64,000 nucleotides of DNA. Origin: Phoronis australis (Eukaryota > Phoronida > Phoronidae). This document shows, in pieces, positions 38,570 through 48,500 of the stretch (within the stretch, counting starts at the first letter, position 1; every line of letters starts with the position of its first letter). Made by a program: the position numbers and the translations under genes. The notes beneath the pieces are model-generated. The model did no database searches and had not been told where the DNA came from. It worked only from the letters and a program-made list of their open reading frames with translations. The DNA lies in contig NMRA01000229.1 of the NCBI GenBank assembly GCA_002633005.1, positions 167,371 through 231,370 on the forward strand, in the 5' to 3' direction.

Positions 38570-38850
38570 AAGCTGTAAAACAACGTATTCCGCTGTGTTT
38601 TTATTTCGAATCGTCAATTCTCACCGTTGTCTGCTTTACATTCGCTGAAATCAAGCTCGGCGACTTAACCACTTAAATACTGAACGCTTAAAATAACCTG
38701 CCACTTATCGGGTAGAGTTTAGCTCCGTCAGCAGACAGCGTTGGACTGCCACCTTGTGTATTGAAGGTTCGATTACCATTTGAGGCTGACTAGAAAACAA
38801 AGCTTTTCTCGCCTACAACGTACATTTAAAGAACAAGCTGAGTTCGATTT
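38570..38850 (+). repeat. tRNA-derived SINE, copy A
   Basis: The B-box-like GGTTCGATTACC at about 38783 follows an A-box-like region (AGCAGACAGCGTTGGACTGC). Upstream, CATTCGCTGAAATCAAG and GGCGACTTAACCA match the 53.7-54.0 kb (inverted) and 59.3-59.5 kb copies in the same order. Polymerase III promoter activity is inferred from the family type only. Confidence 0.55.
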
Positions 38851-39865
38851 AATATAGGTAAGTGGTCTAAATCAAACTTTGGTTTCTTCGACGGAAAGCA
38901 GGATTATTGCCGCTTGTTAATAGCAATGATGCGTTTTTTCAAATATTATCGGACAACATGGTTCTTCTGTAGTAGCCTTGTTTTACGCGGGGCCCTAAAC
39001 TCAAACTTTCACTAGATGGAACCACAAAAAGAACGCATAAGCTTTCAAACAAATTCCGGTGTTTACGCGCTAACGGTCATGCGGTATGTTTTTTGACAAT
39101 TCTAAAATCACGCGATCTGTATTGACAACTAATTACTCGCTTTGAAGATTGTTAGTACATGTATCATTTACGCACATTTCGTGTGTGTTATCAATTGGTG
39201 ACAAACAAACTCACTTTGTCACGGGGAGACACAATAAGGAAACGAAAATTAGCATATCAGCAGCTTTGAGAACTGTGGAATATTATACTGTATGTTATCG
39301 TGTGAACATCTGGTGACCATTTGAAGCTAAATTTCGCCCTGTTGAGATGGTTATCAAACGAAACTCGAATGAGATTTTGTACTCTCATTAAATCGGTTTC
39401 ATAAGTCAAACACGCTCTCCTATGTCGGCTGTTACGAGCAAGTATACACGTAGCTCCGAATACAGTCACCGCGGTGGCGATAAGAGTCTCAGGTATCGCT
39501 TAATAGTTCCCCAGTGCTTCAAGAGTTTTCCTCGTCACCTGGGTTGAGAAGGAGGCTGAGTAGCAGAGACGGAAGCTTCTCGCGAAGGAAGCTAGTGCGA
39601 TTGTAATAAATGGCGATGTCATTTTGTTTCCCTTATATATTTTTCATTTTAATTGCTCATTTCCATATCAATCGTTCTCCGTTGCCTAAGTGTTTCCTTT
39701 TTCTTTTTTTCAATTTACTAGCTTATTATTTCATTTTCTCTATTACACTTTAGATTCCGTTACATTTTTTCTTTGCTTTCGAATTGCCCATTCATTCTTG
39801 CCAAGACAAAAGGCGAGACAACACCTGGCACCTGTTCCAGCCATGGGCATTTTTTTAAAGTAATG

Positions 39866-39885
39866 TATATATATATATATATATT
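39866..39885 (+). repeat. TA microsatellite
   Basis: A run of about ten TA dinucleotides is followed by TTTATTGAAGAATACACAAG, which resembles the start of a minus-strand retrotransposon tail. Confidence 0.8.
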
Positions 39886-41254
39886 TATTGAAGAATACAC
39901 AAGACATACAAAGAAATTATGACAAACCCAGAAATCGCGAAGCACTTTACCTGGGTTGTAAACAATTCATAAATGAAACTAATATTCATAGAGGTATCGT
40001 ATGGGCATCGTACCTCCCCCTCCTAATTGGTACCTGGAGTTAGGGTTGGGTAACTGGCTGACAGCATTTGTAAGTCGTCGGGCACATTTTTTCAATTTCC
40101 TCCCGCGTATCTTCGGATGGCCACAAGCTGTCTTGCAATATCTCTTGTGGCGCTTTTTGTTGCCCATCTTACCAGAGATTATCTTTTTTATTTTAGTTCT
40201 TATTCTGCATTCTCTATCAATTACTTTAAATTGTATTCATCTAAATAAATGACCTTATATCTCGCCTGTACCTAGGTCTCTTTTTCATCTCTGGTAACGA
40301 GCTTATTACGCAAGTATCGTTTATATATTATTCGGGACATTTTTCGATCATAAGTGGTATTTCACTAGCTAAATATGTTTACGTCGTGAGCGTACGGGCA
40401 TTTCTTAATCCCGCCCTCACCATTTCTGACTAGTCCACTAATTCCTTTGTGCAGCATTACATGTCGCTCTCCCAGCCTTCTTATTGGAGTATTGTTATCA
40501 CGTGCCTTGAGTTTAGTCAGCTCTTGGCTCTTATGGACTGATGATTGTCACGTGTCCTTAAGCATTCGCTTTGTTACCCGATCTTGTGTTTCAGTTCATC
40601 TGTGTTACTACCGTACGTCCGACTCCGAGCCTCTGACATAGAAATTAGTTAAAAATCGAGGCTAGTCCAGAAAGGTAGATCGATTCATCGTTCAGTATGT
40701 GGTATAACTAGATTGTTGCATGTTCTTGGTCATTATCCCCCTTATCTAGAACCCTCGTGGATTTCGTAGAATTACCGTCTGAGGGGCCGGCTGACGCATG
40801 TATCGTTTATATTTTATTCGGGACCTATGCCAATCATAAATGACGATATCTCGCTAAGTCTTGCGCCATATTGCGTTTCGCGAGGTTCTCGAGTTTAAGG
40901 AACTCGCGCATGATTTCCAAGGCTATAGTGAAGCACGGCTCATGAAAGCTGACTTTTACTGGACGGTCTCCAAAAGAAATGGGCGCCGGCCCATCCCGCA
41001 GCAGAGGCTTACCGGAAAATGTACCTTAAAATTAGGAAGTAGTATCACTGCCATTTTCCTTTTCAAGCAGACATTTTTCAATGGTTACTTATCATGCACA
41101 CTCGCATACCAAAATGCAATCACCTTCATACCAATATCTATAGAAACTTGACATTAAAACACTTCCGTTTTTTAAAGTGACATCTGCTTTTCCACTTAAC
41201 TTCCCCACGGCAACGCGAATGCCTCGGATTCCCTAGCACACTGTAATAATTGAG

Positions 41255-41518
41255 CTATGTCTGGAAACTGTAATCGCTTCGGCACTCAGGCAAAATGGTG
41301 TAACTTATCAAACTGAAAGGTTTGTGAAAATGATATAGATTTTCTTCAATTGTGTGGACAGGTAGACAATCAGATCGCCACCAAGTAAAAGACAAACGCC
41401 ATTTTCCATAAACTATGTCATCTATTCTCAAGTCAGTATCCCTATCTGCTGACGCATCCAGCACGTGCGAGTTTCCATCAATAGCATGACCAGTGGTCCG
41501 TCCCGTGACGCCAGCCAT
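41255..41518 (-). other. Open frame of 87 codons, possible unknown exon
   Basis: The frame starts at ATGGCTGGCGTC (41518) in a fair initiation context and contains a stretch like DTDLRIDDIVYGKWRLSFTW. It lies about 0.8 kb upstream of and divergent from the neuropeptide gene. No signal peptide, domain or convincing splice site was recognised, so chance openness is quite possible. Confidence 0.15.
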
Positions 41519-42304
41519 ACTCGCGAGTGGAACTCAGTTGTGGGATCACATGATTCGTTTGGGATATGTACGGCAACATCTCCCTCGCGAAAACAGGAGA
41601 GATCTTGTCAAATTCTCACAGAAAACGGGTACATCTTTAATTTGTAGACTTGATCTATCGGTTGGGATGCGTGACCATATCGTTTTGGTAAAGAACAGCA
41701 AAAACTTTTTCAGCACTTCTAAATTCTTTTTGATATTTACATGTATATCCAAGATGTAATCTCAAAACGCATTCACAGTTTTTAAATTACCATTTCGTTC
41801 TTTGTTCCAAATTTTGAATTTGTTCAAAATTTCCAACACTGACACGACCTCTTACAAAACTGAAATATTTTAATACAATTCAACGTTTTTGAGAGCCGTG
41901 TGAAATAAAATTATCTGACCTGAAAGATTTATTTGTTTCTGATTAGCCCATGATTTTTGAGAGAGCCAAATTTTGACAATATTACTTTTGTTGCCTTCCA
42001 CATTTTAACAAGCTAAGACAAATCTTCAATTTTATTAAATTTTAAAGTAAAAGTTAAATTTGTATCAAATCCAATTCAAGAAAGAGATCTCAAGTTTGAC
42101 TTAGTAAGTATTTGACATTAATTTTGTCTTAATTTTAAATAACCGAATGTGGAAGTTTCAAAGTTGGGAAGTTACGGCAAATCTTAAACTTAAGTCAAAA
42201 ATGAACTGAAGTCAGTTTCTTGGAACAGGCCCCAGAGTTACTTAAAAGTGTTTTAAACAATAACGACATCTTTTTGCTAAAATACGATACCCCTGCGGTA
42301 GTAC

Positions 42305-42314
42305 ATAATATATA
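42305..42314 (+). promoter_or_regulatory. Possible TATA element of the neuropeptide gene
   Basis: ATAATATATA lies about 35 bases before the first candidate ATG. It would fit a TATA box only if transcription starts near 42335-42345 with a very short leader. The competing reading is that 42330-42345 is a splice acceptor and the promoter is further upstream. Confidence 0.25.
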
Positions 42315-42347
42315 CGTGTGAGTATAGTCTTGTTCTTATTTCCAGAT

Positions 42348-42559
42348 ATGCAAAGAAGAATGAAAACGCTCACAATCAGCCTACTCTATCTAGTGTTTAT
42401 TATTTCCGTCGAATCGCTACCGCTTTCACAGCTCTTCAGAAGCACGTTCTCAGAGGATAAACGAATCAAGGCAATGAAGGGCACGACGTGGTTTGGCTAT
42501 GGATACGGAAAACGAAGCGACCACACGGCAGCTGTAGACGAGCTGCATAGTAAAACAAG
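42348..42559 (+). CDS. Neuropeptide gene exon 1: signal peptide and amidated peptide
   Basis: This exon encodes residues 1-70 plus two bases of Arg71. It ends at AACAAG followed by the donor GTATGT (42560). The 16-residue spacer after the signal peptide ends in DKR. The predicted mature peptide lies wholly inside this exon and is followed by Gly-Lys-Arg, the standard convertase and amidation signal. A pyrimidine-rich tract ending TTTCCAG at 42345 could be an acceptor after a 5' untranslated exon. Alternatively, an AT-rich TATA-like sequence at 42305-42314 could place the transcription start just upstream of the ATG. The sequence alone does not decide between these. Confidence 0.85.
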
Positions 42560-45500
42560 GTATGTGTCGCGTACATGCAATAGGGCTAGACACATTAATA
42601 AGATTTTATTAATAATTAGCTATTATTTTATAATAAAACTTTGGATGTGATTGTCCAAGCATTGAAAAATGAACAGTGGCCGATCGACTTGTTCTGGCTT
42701 TGTCATATTTGTGAGAACTGACGCTGAGAAACCGATGTTTCTTGCTACTGCAATGTAAGAAGTATATTTGGACATCTGCAGAGAATATGAGTTCGGTGCA
42801 GAGAACTGTCCTCACTGCGTTTTGCCTAGCAGAACACAAATACATATAGATGGACTTATTACCTTTTCTTCACTCTGTCGAAAACATGCAAGGAATGAAA
42901 AATTTTGAGTCATTTGAAAAGCCCTACAGATTAGCACAGACAATTTATCCTTTCACCCCAATTGAAAAGCAAGTCTTTAGTTAGGTTAAGAAGAAAAGGG
43001 CAAAAACATTCTTCATCCAATGTCACCTCTTCCATGTCTATTTGAAACACAAGCCAACATTAGATTCCGGAAGCAAGTTTCCTACAGATTCTAAAGTTTG
43101 GTTCTTAAGTGCTGTCACCCTACAATTTTTTGCAGTTCCGACTTGTTTTAGGGCTACTTGAAACCGCAGTCGATTCTCAACAATGCGCACTAAAAATGCA
43201 GCAGGTGGCTGCCATCTTGAGAAAGAGTGCGTTGATACGCCGTAAAATGTAACAATTTCGTAAAATGTAACAACTTTTACATTTTACGTCATTCTTACAT
43301 TTTGCGTTGCTAAGCCTCTCCTAAAATGTAACAAATTGTTACATTTTAAGTATTTGTTACATTTTACGTCGAATACACAAGTGAGAAATTTACTATTCTT
43401 TCATTTTACGAAACCAACGTCATATTACAAAGAAAATAACCAAAATCAAGAACAAATGGTATTTGACATGGCCGTAAGGGTACTCGAGTATTTTTGGACG
43501 AAGGGTGCCACCCTAAAAAATTGGATACCTACACGTTTTAAGAGTGGCCTCAGACAAAACGTGACCCAGACTGATTTTGTGTAAAAATTTATTTTGGCAC
43601 AGTTCTGTTCCAGAAATTCAGAGAAAAGCGCTCTTTTAGATGACATGTTGTCGAAAATGGCACCATTTTGGAGAGTATTTTTTGCTGTGAAAGAACTCCC
43701 TTTTGGGCGGCACTTTTGAATTTATTTAACAAGGACACAGTGTAATAATAACAATAATGTTTTGGCAAAGTGCTAAAACATCATGGTCCTCAAATATATT
43801 GTTAGAAAACTTCTTGACAGCTATGGATGCAGAGTAGGAATACTTTTTGGAAACGAGGAGGTTCAATCTTGTTTAGACGTGTGCTAACTTCAAAAAATAT
43901 TATTTCTGAGCTATCGGCAAGTACGGTTGTTTGTAAATATAACAATATCCTTATGTAGTTTGCCACGAAGAACTGAATTCAGACTGTAATCTTTAACATG
44001 CAACTTACATTAAAACGTGAGTATACCCACCATGTTATCATTTTTGACTGTTGTTGAAAACATTCCTTTTCAAAGAACTGGGACTCGTTCGACGATGATG
44101 TGTAAGTTCAAAAATTGCGTTAAGTTGTAACCTCAGCAGTCATTGGTTAGCTTTACAACACCGTGAAAAAATGGCGGGCTGTGAACGATTTTTAGCCTTG
44201 CCAATCAAATGGCGTTTCTGCAGTGATGTTTAATAGCCGCGTGCTTGAAGCACGTACATGCACAATAAACACATAATATGGCCGATTTAACGGTGTGTTA
44301 TTCATACAGTATGAATACGGGACAGTATCGTACAAAGATGCACTCCGAAAAGGCGCAATCACAATTTCTAGAATTCATATTTTCTGAACATAAATTTCAA
44401 ACACCGATTTGTCTGCCCAACAGACCAAATTTACACTTCAGTCCATCACTCATCACTTTGCGTAAAGCACTGTCTGTTGAGAATTCGACTAGCCAATCAG
44501 AAACGCTGGTGTAAAAAAATTTCCCGAGGAAAATTAAGTGATACCTTCGTGCTGGCTACCGACCACCTAGCGGCACGTAGGGAACCAGCGATCGGGTCTG
44601 AGTAGCTGGTAATAACGGACGTACACGCATCAATTTTATGTAGAACGGTGCCCAATTTTCTTAGGAGAACACAGTGATTTAACTGAAATTTGAACTTGGT
44701 TTTATTGAAAGTGGGTTGTACGGAACAAAAACGACCGACGCCGAAGTCAGCGATGTTTAATATGCGATTTTTATGCGATGTAGCTAAATGGTTAATATGC
44801 CAAATTCTCTTATCTGCCTACAACCACGCGTGTAGTTGACAGCGAGCTGCAACACAAAAATGGCGCCTCATGAGACACAGGGCTTCACGTCCAGTAATAG
44901 TAGAATGTCCAATGTCTGTCTTTATTTATATGTGCTTCGGACTAACGAACATTGGCCAAATAGCAATTTTAGATATTTTATGTTAAAAGATAATAGAAAG
45001 AGAAATTGTATGTTTTTGTATTCCGAAAAGTCGACAGTCAGATTTTTTCGAATAATTGCCCCTTGAAACTATCGACCTAGACCCGGTTTCAGCAAAGTGA
45101 TCATGTCCTTTCGGAGTGCCAAGATATTTTCTTTTTCCTCAGCTAGGCCTCACATTTCTACGTATTCACGTCACGCGTTGATATGATGTTGCCACCACTA
45201 TTTCAGGCAGGTTTGACATCATAGGAACAATGATATTTCTTTCAACTTTTAAGCTGTTTAAAACACGTTACTATGCCACCACTTTTTTAAACTATTGGCT
45301 CGCTTTTCTCAAACGCGATCTTTTGCTGTTGCAATGACAAAATCTGTCAACCTGCCTGTAAATAAATGCGTGCTTTTATTTCCTCCCCCACAATGCTTTT
45401 AACAACTTGTCATTCGTAACTAAGGTGGTAGACAGAACCCGTCGGCATCAAAAAACTTTGGTCTTGCTCCTTTTGTGTGGAGCATTAGCAATGACTCCAA

Positions 45501-48500
45501 GGCAATAAAATGCTGCTTGAAATAAATCAAACTATCGTGGACAAAAACGGGTGTTTTTTTCTATCAAATTGGCTTCCGAAATTGAAATCTCCGTGAAAAA
45601 ACCTTATTGTCGTTTGTACCCGAAGAAGTACGATAAATATTAGCCAAAATACGATGTCATAGTTTTTGTTGCGCTTACGAAGGGAAGTGTGTTTATTGTA
45701 ATGCCTGATACACAATTGGTCTATGAACTGTAAGATCCAACAAAAGATTGCAAGAACGCTTTAACAGTAAAAAAATGTTACCTGATCCGGGAAACTCCTT
45801 ACGTCTGGAGTTGAAACTGTACTGGGTACATTTTCGACTAAACCAATAAACTCATCTTAAAAATAATGGAAAGCACATAGGGACAATCTACAAATTCGAG
45901 CTGGCACATTTGATAGAATTTCATTCAAACAATCCGAGAAAGAAGACGTAAAGTGTGTGAGCCGTTTACCTCTGTGTGACAAATACCGTGCAGACTCATG
46001 AAATATGAGGTCGCCTTCGTAAAATGTAACAATGGTACATTTCTCGCATGTGAATTCGACGTAAATTGTAACAATTGCGTAAAATATAACAACTTTTTAG
46101 ATTTCAGGAGAGGCCTAGCAACGTAAAATGTACAATGACGAAAATGTTACATTTTACGGCGTATGCAGTGCATCTAAAGCCGTTCTTTCTGATTCCCAAC
46201 ATGTTCACAAGTACTTGCAAACCAGATTCATTCAGCCTAAACGGCATGCAACGCCTACCTCAAAACTGCCCTACGTCTGGTCTATCTCTAGAATTTATTT
46301 TTTGGGGACTGCAAGTTTGCCGCTGGTGCAGCCTGACTGTTTAGTGCCACCTAAGCTAACCCAAAGTAGTCCTAAGGCGCCTGAATTTAGTTCGTGACTC
46401 GAAAACAAGTTCACGTGCTTCTTATCATTTCTATCAAGCTAAGTAAAATATAAAGTATTTCGAACACAAGGAACGTGACCCGTATATAATGTATATTGTA
46501 GTCTACAATCGACAGATCCTGTTATCGTTGAACGAACACCGGCATTTAAAATTATCACTTCGGTGCTACTCTTACTGGTGATCAGATGTCAGGGTGCAAG
46601 TAACTACGAGGACGCAAGATATTTTGGATATAACACAACGCATAAGCCATACTGTAGTGCAATTTTTCTTTTTTCCGTTAACAGAACTCCTTCTAAATGC
46701 TCGTATATTAGTATGATACTGTAAAGAAACAAGTGCACTTCTATCCGGCTACGACTTCCCGTTGCAGATTTTCGGAATGTGTTTTATTGTACGTTGTTAG
46801 TTTCATCATGTGGAAACACCACGGCTTTTCTTGTAAATGAATGAGGAACTATGTTCACGAGTTCGGCAACTGTGTTGTTTCCATCCACTGAGCTCAGTCT
46901 CAGAACTTCGACATTTTCTCCATTCGCAGTGCCGTTTCTTCAGCTCCACCGTTTGCTGAGTGGAGTAAAGCTTTCAGTTTCATCTTACAAGTCTTTCGTT
47001 TGAAATACTTCCTGGAGCTTGTTTCTAGGAGAGTCTTTTGTCTTGTATCTTTAGCCAAAGGTCAGAAATCTGATCTTGCGAATGAACAATGTGTTTTGCG
47101 GTTCTCGAAATGCTTTGTCCTGTGCCTGTTTGAGCAGGCTAAAGATTTTTTTTTCGACTTTGGAGTTGTTGACAGATTTCTTGACTTCTAGCCTTAGCCT
47201 TATACTGGCAGAAGAATTTTAGCTGAAAGTCAAAAGGTAAAAACCAATAGACTCTTCGAGAAATGTGTCCCAGATCTCCCAAACAATTCGGGAACTTTTT
47301 TCCAAACGTCTGGAAAAGGGGAGTCAATGGATGGCTTAGCCTGTTCTATGAAATCATGCGAAGGCTGGAAGACAGGAAATCTGTCTAAAACTTGCAGTCA
47401 AAAGACACAATTCCATAGCCTGCTCAGGAGCAAAGGCTAATAGCCAAAGGCAAAAGCAAACAATCAACTTTTGGCTATTCGTAGTCAAATAGCTAAAGCC
47501 AAAAGAAAATAGATTCTTCGTGAGACAGGGTTTGGATCTCGAATGGTGATTTTCACCGTGTAGTTACTGACGTAACAAAAGGAAAGTGACGTTTACTTAA
47601 TGAAAGCAGAGTAAATATACAATATATCAGTATTGCAATTGACATTTAATAGTTATGCCAAAGTTGAAGTGGAACCGCATTGTAAGTGGTTACATGTATC
47701 TTGTTCTATCTTGCCATTGTCGCAATTGACATTTAATATTTATGACAAAGTTGACATAGGCCTAAATTATAAGTGTTTATCTAGTTCTATCTTGTCGCTG
47801 TCAAACCTATATTTGAATAATTGAAATTACATTGATTTTGTTTCAGAGAATCAGCGTCAATTGCCAATAGCGCTTTCTCAGAAATACTACAAAAATTCCC
47901 TTCAGTATCAATGTTCATTGTGGATGAGTTGATCGATATTAATGGTAAGTTTTTTGTAAGAGGTTTTCTACAGAGTCTCAATGAGCTGTCGCTGTGACAA
48001 ATAGTCATCGAGTTACTGTTCGTTTTTGGACGGTTTACTTATGAGCGGGGCGTTGACGGGGGTGACTAAGTCCCTTGCGTTCAGTTTCGGAGATGAGCGC
48101 TAACTGATGACGCGGTGTCCCGGTGACAAAGTATGCTATAAGACCGGTTCCTAAATCGGAGACAAATTGTGGCGTTGAAGAGCGACCATCTATTGTAGTG
48201 TGCGTTTTAACAATCACCATGAACTTTATCCTCACGCTTCGTCCTGTCTGTTTGAAGAGCTTTGCATTCATCAAAATTCATGCTCTCACGAAATACATCA
48301 TATTTTGAAAAATTGTTCGCGAGCAAAATATGCATATTTATTTCGTCAATTCATCTTGCCTTCCTTATGACAGCAGAGGACACTTTTGCGACACGACAAC
48401 GTACTCTGAATAGATATGTAGCGAAATTTTAGAAAAAAAAACATTATCTATAACAAATCGTGTATTCTTAGTTTATAAAGTCACCGTTAAATCAAAAATG

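Noticed and set aside
41830-42236. MITE suggested by CTTAAGTCAAAAATGAACTG and GGAACAGGCCCCAG at 42190-42235
   Set aside because: The right end looks like a known style of MITE terminus, but I could not define a matching left end.
42318-42347. GTG start ten codons upstream of the first ATG in the neuropeptide exon
   Set aside because: Animal nuclear genes rarely start at GTG, and this segment holds a likely acceptor tract or TATA region.
43741-44030. Second LINE fragment resembling the 24.5 kb LINE tail
   Set aside because: Only about 45 bases (ATCATGGTCCTC and nearby) match, and the translation shows no reverse transcriptase motif.
47130-47430. Inverted element bounded by GAGCAGGCTAAAG and TAGCCTGCTCAGG
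   Set aside because: The matching arms are only about a dozen bases and the surrounding AGCCAAAG-rich sequence makes chance pairing likely.
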